Assembly (NCBI GenBank): GCA_019915015.1 | Contig: JAHBBC010000038.1 | Location: 124,001 to 188,000, forward strand | Source: Auriscalpium vulgare | Taxonomy: Eukaryota > Basidiomycota > Agaricomycetes > Russulales > Auriscalpiaceae | DNA length: 64,000 bases | Direction: 5' to 3' | Shown here: positions 32,569 through 43,248 of the stretch, in pieces | Numbering within the stretch: position 1 is the first letter of the stretch | Layout of the letters: the number at the start of each line of letters is the position of its first letter | The notes under the pieces: generated by a model | What the model was told of the DNA's origin: nothing | Databases searched by the model: none | What the model saw: only the letters and a program-made list of their open reading frames with translations | Made by a program: the position numbers and the translations under genes

Positions 32569-35493
32569 CTACTCCAAGCCCTCCGAACCAAACTCCTTGT
32601 CGAACGCATCGTTGTCCACCGCATCGCCCTTGAGTTCCAACTGGTCGTCCTCGTCTTCAGTGAGCATGGCATCCTTGCCCGCATTCTTTGACCTACCAAT
32701 CACATCACATTAGTTCCATTTCTGAATAAAGAAGAAGAACGCACTAGCGTGTACAGCTTGGCCATGTAGTTGGAGTAGGCGGCAGGGTTCCTTTTCTTCT
32801 GACGGCGTAGGGTGTCCCAGTGCTCCGCATAGACATTGGCAAATGTGTCCGCCTTGAAATCGATCACACTGCCGGCCTTGTGCTGCAGAGCATACGCAGC
32901 AAGGCCTGCATCAATCTGCGCAATATTTCAGCGCAGCGCACACCAATAGACGATAAACGTACGGCGGTCGCCGCCAGGGCGACCATGGCTCTCGGCAGCT
33001 CGGGCTTCTCCTTGTTCTTCGACTTCGCCTCGTACATCTTGCGGGGAAACCTTGGCGAGGCCTTCGGGCCGAAGCAGACCTGGTAGATCAGCTCCGGGAT
33101 GGCGGGGTGGCAGAACGGCCTGCCCGTATTAAACTCTAACGTCTGCGGGCAAAGGTCCATGCATATTAGCGCACAGCATCAATAGAGGGGCTGTTACTCA
33201 CAGCCAAGCTCCCAGGGAAGATATACAGCCGCCGCTCCGGCTCGCGCGCTTTCTTCATGTTGCGGACATACTTGTGCTCGGGGATCTTTTCGAGCTCGTA
33301 GAGGGGCTTGACGAGGATGTCGGCTGCATCCTTCCATTTCTTGCGGTAATTGGACACACGAGCCAGGGGCTATGCTGTCCATGCGGCGCGCATTAGCAAC
33401 GATAAGCACCCAGGGACAGCTGCCACGCACTATCTGTATCATTTGCTTGACGTAGGCCTCGTCCTTCTGCAATCGCTCTGCGATGCCGGCTTTGTCGAGC
33501 TTGACGGCCGCTCGGATGAGCCCTTTTTGAAGATGGTCGACACGGCGGTCGGGGTGCGGAAATGCCGTCTCGAAGCATATAGAATAGGGGACCTCATCAG
33601 CGGCTGCGCTGGTGATGACCTCGTGGACGTCCGTCGACTGGTCGCCCAGCGCCATGCGGGTGCCTCGGACGCGCTTGATGTTCGTCGCTGGCGCCCACTT
33701 GCCCTGCTCCGACGGTGCCGCGTCGACGAACCCCTCATCCCACACGTCTGGCCGCGAGGGAGTGCCCTTGAGATCACCCGTGGTACAATAGATTAGCAAG
33801 GTCTGCCAACGAGAGTGCTGCGCGCACTTGCCTCGTCTCGCGCACCACGCGCGTGCTCGCTTCGATCCTTCGTGCCCTTTGATGGTGCCCGAGCGGCTGC
33901 AGCGGAGGAGACGCGCGCATGGTCTCCACGCGCTCTCTCGTCCTCCTGGTCTGATTCATATCCCTGTCCAGTGACATAAGCCCACGCGTCAGTAAGGGTC
34001 GCGCATGCACAGACAGGCGAGCTGTGCTTGCCTCGGTGGTCGACGGATGGGCGGACGACCCGGCGCGCGCGCTATGCGAGTTCGTCGGCGCCGGCGTGCC
34101 CCTCATTGCAGCGTAAGGAGCTTGGCCATCCTTCGTCTTCGGTGTCTGCCCAGCATTGAAGGATATGAGTCAACATGGTCACCCACAGAATGCGGATCAC
34201 AGCGTACCTTGCTGCCCACGGTCGTGCTCACGCTCCCGATGCGCTGTGAATTCGACAACCCCGGCGTGCCCTTGGTGAGAGCGTGGGGCGTCCGGCCCTC
34301 CGTCGTTTTCGGTGCCTGTCCAGCAGTGAGGGATGTCAGTCAACATGGGCTCCATAGAACAAGGCTGCTCGCTACGCGCCTTGCCCGCCGTGCTACCCTG
34401 CTTGTTCTGGGAGTGCGTGCTTTTGCGGGCGTCGCTAGGCTTCGGGGCGTAGTTGAGGTCGAAGTCGGACAAGGCCTCGTCAGCCAGCGCCTGCAGTTCG
34501 ACGTCGCGGGCGCTGAGTGGCACAGGAGAGGCGCCGTGTTCCCATTGCGGGACCTAAGTCGCACGACGGTGAGCGTCTGTATGCACAGCGAGAAAAGTTA
34601 ACTGACGCCTGCCTTGAACTGTCTATCCACCCTCTTCTTGCGCGGCGCACCGCTCTCATCCTCTTCGCTGGACGGGACGACCCAGACCTCCTCTTTGTCC
34701 CACCCTGCCTCGTCGGCGTCGTTGTCCTCGGCCGAGGACCCTCCTCGCGGGTCGACGTCATCGGCCGGTGTCGACGACCGCCCAGCGTCCGGTCGCCACG
34801 CAGGGCTGGCGTCGCGGCTGCTGACGCCTTTGGCAGGACAGAGCAGTCGGCTCTCAGTGCCACATTTGTCTATGGATGGCGTGTACGCACCACTCGACGC
34901 GCTAGGCGCCTTGCGACCCTGAGCCGCCTTCGCCTTCTTTGTCGGCGCCGAGGCAATGGTCCCAGCCGTCAGTTGTTCAAGGTCCTCGACATCCGCCGCG
35001 TCGTTGGCGGTGTTTGCCGAGGCTGGCGTGTCTCGTCTCGTTGGTCAGTGCCCATGTCGCCGCAGCCAAAGAAGGGGCACTAACCGTGCTTTTGTTTCTT
35101 GGCAGGTTTAGTCTGCACTGGCGCAGCGCGTGGGCTGCCTCCACGTTCGTTCGCGCGGCGTGGCACCACAGATGTCTTCTCAGCAGCTATACGACGAAGC
35201 ATCAGAGTGTGTCACCTGCGCCAGTAGTGAGTTGTTCTTGCCTTTGCTCGTGGGCTTTGACAGACGTTGACCTGTGGCACAGCTCGTTCAGCGCTCTCGA
35301 TCCATCTCGACGGGCGATACTGCTCACTTCTTTTTGCGGGCGGGCCCTCAAGCGCGCTGGCCGCCGACATCTTTTTCCGCGCTATGGTCCGGGAGCGCTT
35401 TTGAGCCGGGGTGAGGTCGGGGGTTGGCGGACGACCGGCCGAGCCCTCGCAATCCTCGTCGCTGCTCACCGCAGCCTGTCGCTTTTGGGGCAT
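32569..35493 (-). CDS. DUF6532-like accessory protein of the Plavaka-TET element
   Basis: Multi-exon gene. Exon 1 35493-35328 (MPQKRQAAVSSDEDCEG) continues through exons rich in Lys, Ser and acidic residues (PTKKAKAAQGRKAP, SSEEDESGAPRKKRVD), with probable nuclear-localisation patches. Two neighbouring exons near 34,140-34,310 encode the same motif (PKTTEGRTPHALTKGTPG and PKTKDGQAPYAAMRGTP), an internal exon duplication. The C-terminal domain (33,780 to 32,850) reads VPYSICFETAFPHPD, LIRAAVKLDKAGIAERLQKD, DILVKPLYELEKIPE, FCHPAIPELIYQVCF and YEAKSKNKEKPELPRAMVAL. This resembles DUF6532, an abundant Agaricomycete domain of unknown biochemistry. It ends EFGLEGLE/EFGSEGLE at TAG 32,571-32,569. 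One donor appears to be GC. Exact inner exon borders are approximate, and the domain call is moderate. Confidence 0.6.
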
Positions 35494-35703
35494 CTTCGCA
35501 CAAGAGCGTGCCGATGGGCGACTTTGCGAAGGGGAAGGGATTAAGAGAGGTGAGCGGTGCGATCTTTTTTTTTATGTCTCTAATGCGTCGATCATCGAGC
35601 TGACTCGGAGCAGGGCTCGTTACGGTGGAAACGCGTGGCACGTCCCTGAATCTCCCCCGCCCGCCGCCCGCAGCTAGCAGCCTCACTCAGCATTCAAGCC
35701 TCC

Positions 35704-38700
35704 ATGCCCCGACGGAGGCCGACTGGCTTGAAGAAACGCAGCCACGCCGGGGAGCGCATACCCTGTGGCGGCTGCAACAAGGCGTTCTGGTCGTCTGGTC
35801 TCAGCAAGCATCTGCGCCAAACGACTGACCCGCGCTGCCTGCAGTATCGCGCCCGCCGCCACGCCTCATCCGACGAGGATGCATCCAGCAGCGACGAATC
35901 CCAGCCGCATGCCGGCCCGTCGGCACGCTCGCGCACCCCCTCGGCGGCTTCCTCAGACATTGACATGGACGATGAATACAGCGACCATCTGCTTGACATT
36001 GACGAAGGTAAGCCCTTGCTTTCATCTCCGCATGCGTGCTCCCAGACCTTGCCACAATGACAGGAGCGGCTTTGCTGGCGGATATCGCGCCAGGCGCACT
36101 CGACGGGGAATACCTGGGCTGGGGCGACGAAGACGAAGACGAAGTCGCAGCAGCCGCTGCTGCGGCCGGCGCACCCGACGAGCCCCCTGATGACGACGAA
36201 TTTGATGAAGAGGACGACAATGCACTGCGCGACGCACTCGACGGGCATGCTCCAGAAGTCAACGCTGTCTTCTCCCCAGATGCAAACATCCCGGAGGAAC
36301 CGGAGCAGGATGTCCCCGAGTTTCCGCTGCTCGACGACGCAGAAGCCGAACTCCTCGAGCAACAGCAACGTATGGCCGACGAAGAAGAGCTCGTACAAGA
36401 CCCGAAGGTCGTTCACTTTGGCGGCCTGGCCGGCGCGCCGCTCAACGAAGAGGCACCCGGCACGTATCACTCGTACCGCGCGACCCTCAACAACACGGGC
36501 CCTGCCAGTCTGTGGGCCCCGTTTCGAAGCAAACTCGAGTGGGAGGTCGCGCGGTGGGCCAAGATGAGGGGGCCGTCCTCGACAGCATTCACCGAGCTGC
36601 TCCAGATCGACGAGGTGCGTACTACTTCTCGATGCCTGGTGCGCTCAGTGTGGTGACTCGTGTGCCATGGCGGCAGGTGCGCGACAAGCTCGGGCTGTCC
36701 TTCAAGACGTCAGCCGAGCTCAATAAGATCGTCGACGAGCAGCTTCCGCCGGCCCCCGAGTTCTCCTGCGAGGAGATCGTCGTAGACGGGGAGACTTATG
36801 AGGTCCACTCACGCGACATCATGGAATGCGTCAAGGAGTTATATGGCAACCCCGAGTTTCTCTCTACGATGAAGTTCGCGCCCGAATCCCACTACGCCGA
36901 TGAGGAGCAGACCGTGCCGGTGTACAGCGAAATGAACACCGGGCGGTGGTGGTACTCAATGCAGGTGCGTCGTAGCCTTTCTCTGCCTATTCGCATGTGT
37001 ATCTAACCCCACCCTAGGCACGGCTTGAGCAAAACACACCTGGCGCAACAGTGGTGCCGCTCATACTCTCATCCGACAAGACTTTAGTCACGCAGTTCCG
37101 CGACAAGTCCGCCTACCCCCTGTACCTCACTATCGGCAATATATCCAAGGATATTCGACGACAGCCTTCCAAACGTGCCCAAATACTCATCGGCTACCTC
37201 CCCACCGCTCGACTCTCCCACATCGCCGACCCCGAGACCCGCCGCCGTGCGACCGCGAACCTGTTCCATGCATGCGTACGCAGAATCACCTCCCCCACCC
37301 GAGCGCACGCATTGTGCGGCATCCCGATGGCCAGCGGAGATGGAGTGGTGCGCCGTTGTCACCCGATCTTCGCGGTGTTCATCGGTGACTATCCGGAGCA
37401 AGTGCTCGTCGCCTGTGTGAAGACCGGGGAATGTCCGAAGTGTACAGTCGATTCCACCGAGCTTGGCAACCCCGCCGGCGCGCCACTGCGCAGCATCACT
37501 GCCACACGCGCGGCGCTGAGGACTCTCGAAGACGGGCCCGAGGCGTACATCGAGGCGTGCCGCGTTGCAGGCATCAAGCCCGTTTACCATCCATTCTGGG
37601 AGATTCTCCCTCACGCGAACGTCTTTCACGCAGTCACACCAGATATCCTCCACCAGCTCTACCAGGGGATGGTCAAGCACCTGCTGTCTTGGCTGATGGA
37701 CACGTTTGGCGCCGCCGAGATCGATGCGCGCTGCAGGCGCCTCCCTCCTAACCACAACGTACGCCTGTTCAAGAACGGGCTCTCCATCTTGTCGCGGGTC
37801 TCAGGACAGGAGCATAAAGACATCTGCCGGATCTTGCTGGGCGTCATCCTCGATCTGGAGCCTCCGGGCGGCGTGCCGGCCATACATGTCGTCCGTGCTG
37901 TGCGCGCCCTTCTCGATTTTCTCTATCTGGCACAATATCCGTCCCACAGCGAGTCCACGTTGAAGTACCTCGAGAAAGCCCTCAAGAGCTTCCATAGCAA
38001 CAAGTTCATCTTCGAGCAGCTAGGCATTCGCGAAGGGTTCAACATACCCAAGCTCCACTCCCTGTCCCACTACATTGCCTCCATCCGCGCGTTCGGCACC
38101 ACAGACAACTACAACACCGAAGCGACCGAGCGGCTGCACATAGACTACGCCAAGGACGCCTATCGATCAACCAACCACAAGGACGTGTACCCTCAAATGA
38201 CGAAATGGCTCGTGCGCCGGGAGCAAATTCTTCGACACGCCAACTTCGTTTCCTGGAGGATTCAGCGCGCCGCAGAAGTTGCCATAGCACCTGCTGCCCC
38301 CACCATTCGCCCGCGCGTCCACGTCGCACGCATCCCAAACTTCAAATCGGTTACCTTTGCACAGCTCGGCGTCCGTTACGGGGCCGTGGACTTCCAGGAG
38401 GCTCTCGCCGCTTACATCCTCGAGGAGACGCACCCCGAGTACTCATCTGCCCAGGTCGCCAACTTGGCCACCGGCATGGATCTCACTTTCAAATCGGTCG
38501 CCGCATACAACTCTATCAAATTCTGGTTGGGCGATCCGCAGGAACGCGAGGACGCGCCGGACGTGCGCGATGCAATCCATGCTCGGCCCTCATATCTCGA
38601 CACGAGAGGCCGCGCCGTGCCTGGCCGGTTCGATACCGCACTCGTCAACGTCGCAGACGGAGGCAATTCAACGGTTGCAGGTTCGTTGTGTATATCGGCT

Positions 38701-39100
38701 GTCGCGAGCTTCCCTGACCTATTTGGCTCGCCGCGCACCAGGATATCAAGTAGGCCAAGTTCGTGTCATATTCAGCCTGCCGGTGAAGGCGCGCGCGGCC
38801 GCGTTCGCCCCTGGCTACGAGGGCCCCATCCACTTGGCCTATATCGAGTGGTTCACGCCGTTCGCCCCCGCAGCAGAGCCGAATCACCTGATGTATCGAG
38901 TGGGCCGCAAGTATCGGGCTGGTCATCGTAGGCACGCAAGCGTGGTCCCAGTGGAGAGAATTCAGCGTAGCGTCCACCTTATTCCGAGGTTTGGTCTGCA
39001 TGCTCCCCGACATTGGACTTCAGCCAATGTCCTTGACAAATGTCATATTTTTTACGTCTCTTCTTTCGTAGATCGGCACACATATATCACAATATACTAG
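35704..39100 (+). CDS. Plavaka-family DDE transposase, apparently intact
   Basis: Five exons (35704-36007, 36064-36614, 36677-36964, 37018-38680, 38742-39100) join in phase to about 1,054 aa. An N-terminal zinc finger uses Cys21, Cys24, His36 and Cys45 (CGGCNKAFWSSGLSKHLRQ). A very acidic Asp/Glu-rich region follows. The transposase core begins near residue 395 (SSDKTLVTQF, YPLYLTIGNISKDIRRQPS). Conserved catalytic blocks are IGDYPEQVLVACVKTGECPKC, TPDILHQLYQGMVKHL (about residue 587) and TERLHIDYAKDAYRSTNHKD (about 751), which contain the candidate Asp, Asp and Glu residues. The C-terminus (LAYIEWFTPF, SANVLDKC) matches the severed Plavaka copy. No internal stop or frameshift was found, so it may still be functional. 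It lies between a divergent DUF6532-like gene and a convergent small gene. Confidence 0.9.
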
Positions 39101-39286
39101 CTCTTTTGTTTGGGATCCTCTGGCTGCCCAGTGCACTCAAGTAAGGCGGCCACAATTGAATTGAATTAGGGCATAAGGCCTGAGAAACGCGATGGCACAG
39201 TAAAGGTAGTGGATGTGAGTTAGGCATAAGGCCAGAGACAACAAGGGAGTGCAGCGAAGACGTGGTAAGTTACGCTGATGGACGAG

Positions 39287-40067
39287 TCACAGGGCTTCCT
39301 CCTCAACGGCTTCATCGAAGCCGATGTGTGCCCCGCCAAAAGGGCTCATGGGCGGCAGGATGTAGGGCGGGGTCGGCGGCTGGACTGGCGGCGGGGTGGA
39401 AGGAGGAGAGCTCCCTCGAGGACGACGGGCGCGCGGGCGCGGCGCGGGAGTGAGGGGCGTGAACGGCACGTCATTGTCCTCGCCGGATAACGTGCCAAGT
39501 GCCGCGATGTGGGAGCTGGGCAATGTGGGGGCCACGCCCGTATGCAGCGGTGGAGATGTAGGGGGAGTACGCAGGCCGATCGACGGCTGCGCGGTGGCGA
39601 ACACAACCGGCGAACTGCCAGCGAAAAGGATGGGTGAGTCGCGCTGGGGGATAGAGGGCAGAATGTGGGCGAGGGGGCCGGTAAGAAAGGCGGGGGCAGC
39701 CGTGAAGTGCGTGGGGGTGGGAGCGGCCAGCGTGGGCGCGCTGGAGGCGATGGTGGGCGTGAGGGTGGGCGCGGGGGCGGCGGGGACGAGCGGCGGCATG
39801 GGTGCTTCAACGTCTGCGACGACAGGGGCGGCGGCGGGGTCAGGTGGCGGCGCGAAGGTGGGGGTGTGCTCGGCGGCTGGGCCGTGGGCAAAGAGCGGCG
39901 TGGCGCCCGTTGTTGGGAAGGAGTGGAGGGTGCCGGACCACCAGGGTGGTAGCTGAATGGCCTGCCAAACGTAGAGGATGAGTGCGTCAGTAGCACTTCA
40001 GTTGTCTGCCACGCACATAGAAACCGGGGGCGCCGAGGAAGATGTTTATATTTGCTTGATGAGCCAT
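39287..40067 (-). CDS. Pro/Ala-rich protein of the Plavaka-TET element, unknown function
   Basis: Exon 1 (40067-40017, MAHQANINIFLGAPGFY) and exon 2 (39961-39287) join in phase across a GTGCGT..TTGGCAG intron, giving about 241 aa. The first 50 residues look ordered (AIQLPPWWSGTLHSFPTTG). The rest is Pro/Ala/Thr-rich and ends with an acidic EEAVEEEAL tail preceded by an Arg-rich patch (PAPRPRARRPRG). It converges with the transposase gene and diverges from the 40,241 gene. No family recognised. Confidence 0.6.
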
Positions 40068-40240
40068 GGTTGCAGCAAGGAAGAGAAAGGCGCCAGACGA
40101 CGCCAAGGCAAAGTGGCATCTCGCGGCAGAGCGCGTGGCTGTGCGGGCGCTGACGCGTCGACGGCAAAACTCAATCTTGACCCTCAGCGCTCGCTACACC
40201 TTGCTTGCGCCACCTGCGTCGACTTCCCCACATCCCTACT

Positions 40241-41343
40241 ATGCCCTCGAACACTCTCCATATTTTATTGCCCAGGCCTGGACAGCTCAAGCTCGAATAC
40301 ATTCCCGAAATCAACCCTGTCACCGGGCAGCCTAGTCCTCTGGTGGGACGCCCGATAAGCCCCGACTGCAACTCCATGCTCACTGCCCCTGCTCTGTCCA
40401 GTTCCTCGAGGTGTCCGGCTGCCAGCTCATAAAACCAGAGCCGCCCGAAGACAACAACCAACCGCAGGCAGGGCAATATCAGGGGTCAGCGAGCAGCGCC
40501 ATGAGAGAGGGGAGAGTCAAGTCCGAGCAACGGTGAGCGCCCCGCACTGGCAATCATGACACCTGCCGACACATTTTCTATTACTGAACTCCTGCGGGCA
40601 GGTCTCTATCGCACTCGCTGTCGGCGCCCCGAAGCATCCATGTCGCCGCCGAGGGCGTGTCAGGCGATCCGCCCGCTACTCCTCGTCGCGAGAGCGCTGC
40701 CGAGGGCGTGTCAGGCGATCCGCCCGCTACTCCGCGTCGCGAGAGCGCCGCTGAGGGCACGCCAGGCGATCCGCCCGCTACTCCGCGGCGCAAGAGCGAC
40801 CCATTCGTACTGCCAGACGATGCCTCGCCGGCTTGCGAAGACGCATCAATGCGCGACAGCAGCCCGTTGGATACCCAGATAGCAGGCACGCAGCTCACCT
40901 TCTTCTCGGGCTCCAGCCAGTCGTACACGGAGCCCGACTCGGACGCCATTGATCCGCTCACCTTCGTGTCCTCGTCGCTGGCCCCATCGTCACCTGAGCA
41001 AGTTGCAGACCGCGAGGACTCGCAAGCCTTGGAGGATTCATCCAACTCGCTGAGTGCAGGCACGCAGTTGAGGTGCGCCGCAATCAACGGACAGCCTCGG
41101 CATGCACTGACTTCTAATCAACACCGCAGTGCAGGTCGAGACATGGTCCCCACCTCGCGGTTGCGCGCGGCATCGCGGCTGCGGACGCCTGTGAGGTATC
41201 GCGGTAGTGCCGATGACACGATAGACTCGCCCGTCACTCCCGCCAAGCGACGCCGCGAGGGCGACCACCCGGACTCCGAGCCCCCGCGCTCCCGGGCCAT
41301 CCGTGCTCCTACATTCACGGCGAGGTATAGTGTACCTCACTAG
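40241..41343 (+). CDS. Basic low-complexity protein with tandem 17-residue repeats
   Basis: Exons 40241-40342, 40402-40532 and 40602-41343 join in phase to about 324 aa. The N-terminus is MPSNTLHILLPRPGQLKLEY. Three tandem copies of a 17-residue unit (EGVSGDPPATPRRESAA) occupy roughly residues 93-143, each offering a T-P-R-R-x-S site. A Ser/Asp-rich middle follows, then a C-terminal basic segment (DSPVTPAKRRREGDHPDSEP) that looks like a nuclear localisation signal. A DNA-binding or chromatin role inside the transposon is inference. No domain recognised. Confidence 0.6.
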
Positions 41344-41631
41344 CACCTGCCTTATCCAGTAGGGGTCGTTGTCTGCTCTTAGTTAGGTAGCCGAATACTA
41401 TATCTTGCAATCGAGAAAGCGAGCAAACGAGCAGGGCGGTGTGCGCTCAATGAAAGACAACACAATGTAATCATATTGGGGCGAGCGGGCAAGGCGTACG
41501 GATGACAGAAAGTACACTAAACAGGCCGCGGCGCATGCTAGTAGGATGGCAGGAGCTACCAGGCAGTTCATTAGCTGCAGAGTAAATGAGCACTTCGAGG
41601 TCTCCGGACCTGCAAAGTCACAGGCGCACCT

Positions 41632-42386
41632 TTATACTGCCTGGGCTTCTGTCCCATCGACTTCCGAGGGATTGCCTGCGCGGCTCTGCTGCGCTCCCCT
41701 CAGCACGGCCTCGACACCCTGGACCAGGGCGACTGATTCATCGATGGTGACCGAGGAGCGGGCATTGGCACTGCGCGCGAGGCTGAGGCGCAGGGTGATG
41801 GTGCGCACGACGGGTGGGCCGGCGTGGCCCTGGCCTTGAGGAGTCTGCGTTGAGGGATCCACAGGCGTGTGGGTGCACAGAGCCGTGCTGTTTGGGGTGA
41901 CGAGCGCATCCAGAGCCTGGACATCGGCCGACAGTCAGCCTATGCACCGAACATTAGAGCTTGCTGCGCACCAGGGACCCAATGTCAGGGAGGTCGACTT
42001 CAAGGACGATATGCGAGAGGGTGTTTGACTGGGTCATCGCAGCGGTAAGTCAAGAGAGATAAGAGTTCGGGCGTGTGACACGTACCGCGCGTGGTGTCAC
42101 ACTTGAAGCTGGAAGGCGCGTAAGTAGGGAATAAGGGAGCCAAAACGGGCTCTGCAAACATGCGCGTTCAGCCAGCGCGTTCTAAGCTGAGGGAAAAAAG
42201 ACTCATACCTGCGGGGCCGCTGTGCTGTGGGCCGTAGAAGAAGAACTTACCCACTGTGCACATAACAGCGCCAAGATGGCCGCGGCCATAGTGCGCTTGA
42301 AGGCCGGTGGCAACGCTGACAGACGCCGTGATCGTCTCTGCAGGAATGCTGCCAGAACCCCGCCAGAGCGCAAGCGCCTTCGCCAT
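41632..42386 (-). CDS. Small protein of the Plavaka-TET element, unknown function
   Basis: The last two exons are clear: 42037-41972 (MTQSNTLSHIVLEVDLPD) and 41916-41632, joined in phase across a GTGCGC..TGTCCAG intron, encoding 116 aa with a conserved-looking centre (VVRTITLRLSLARSANARSS, TIDESVALVQGVEAVLRGA). Further upstream on the same strand, an ATG at 42,386 opens MAKALALWRGSGSIPAET and continues to CTVEPVLAPLFPTYAP via a plausible intron, which may be the true N-terminus; the final junction to 42,037 could not be brought into phase. Start therefore uncertain. It is divergent from the dioxygenase gene. Confidence 0.45.
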
Positions 42387-42437
42387 AAAGCGGCGGTGCG
42401 CGTCGCCGTCGCGCCATCCACTGCTGCTCTCCCCCTT

Positions 42438-42463
42438 CCCCCCCCCCCCCCCCCCCCCCCCCC
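42438..42463. repeat. Poly-C tract of about 26 bases
   Basis: An uninterrupted cytosine run between the small minus-strand gene and the TET upstream exons. Such tracts are prone to length change and sequencing error. Confidence 0.8.
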
Positions 42464-42605
42464 GCGCCGCCGCCCACCGCCTCTCGCTGCACAACGCTCC
42501 ACCTGAGTACTCAAACACCGTCTGAAAACGCGTCAAGGCGCGCGCGACTGTCTCGGGCGGGTGCACGACGCTCCTCCTGCTTGCCCCGCGCGCCGCAGCC
42601 CCAGG

Positions 42606-43220
42606 TGAGCGCTCCTTTGCCCACACGTCCTGCACGGCGCCGATCCCGGCCCCTCTCGACGCGTGGGCTGCCCTGCTGTTGCTCCTGCTCCGCGCTGACG
42701 ACGCGCCCTCTGCCTCGCACAGGTACATCGCAGCCCAGGCCGACTCTCGCACGTCCGGCGCGCCCCAGCTCGCGGTGAGTGCTGCTTCGCGCGCGCATCT
42801 TGCACGGAGCCGATCCCGGCCCCTCTCGACGCGCGCGCTGCTCTGCCCATAGCTGCCCTCTGTGCTAACGATGCGCGCGTCGCTCCACGCAGGTACATCG
42901 CGAGCCAGGCCAACTCTTGCGCGCCCGGCGCGCTGCAGCCCCAGGTGAGCACTCCTCCGCCCGCGCGCCATGCATGGAGCCGCTCCCGGCCCCTCTCGAC
43001 GCGTGGGCTGACCTGCTGCCGCCCCTGCCCCACACTGACGCCCCACGCAGGTGAAACGCCGCCCAGGCCGAACCCTACGCGTCCAGCGCGCTCCTGCCCC
43101 CGGTGAGTGCTCCTTTGCGCCCTTGTCTTGCATGGGGCCGACCCCGGCCCCTCTTGACATGCGCGCTGCTCTCTCTGCGGCTGCTCTTTGTGCTGACCAC
43201 GCGCTGTCTGCCCCGACCAG
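42606..43220 (+). repeat. Four tandem exon-intron modules upstream of the TET/JBP gene
   Basis: Four successive units of about 150-170 bp each consist of a GTGAG(C/T) donor, an intron with the shared core CCCGGCCCCTCT(C/T)GACGCG, a pyrimidine/CAG acceptor and a 49-52-base exon. The first three exons read GTACATCGC(A/G)(A/G)GCCCAGGCC-like or GTGAAACGCCGCCCAGGCC; the fourth leads into the ATG at 43,249. Donor and acceptor are kept in every copy. The exons are not multiples of three, so inclusion or skipping would change the frame. Confidence 0.65.
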
Positions 43221-43248
43221 GTGCATTGCCTCCAGCCCTTCCAAGACT

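Noticed and set aside
42168..43244. Minus ORF of 358 codons
   Set aside because: It is antisense to the exon-intron modules and runs through a poly-C tract; periodicity comes from the tandem modules.
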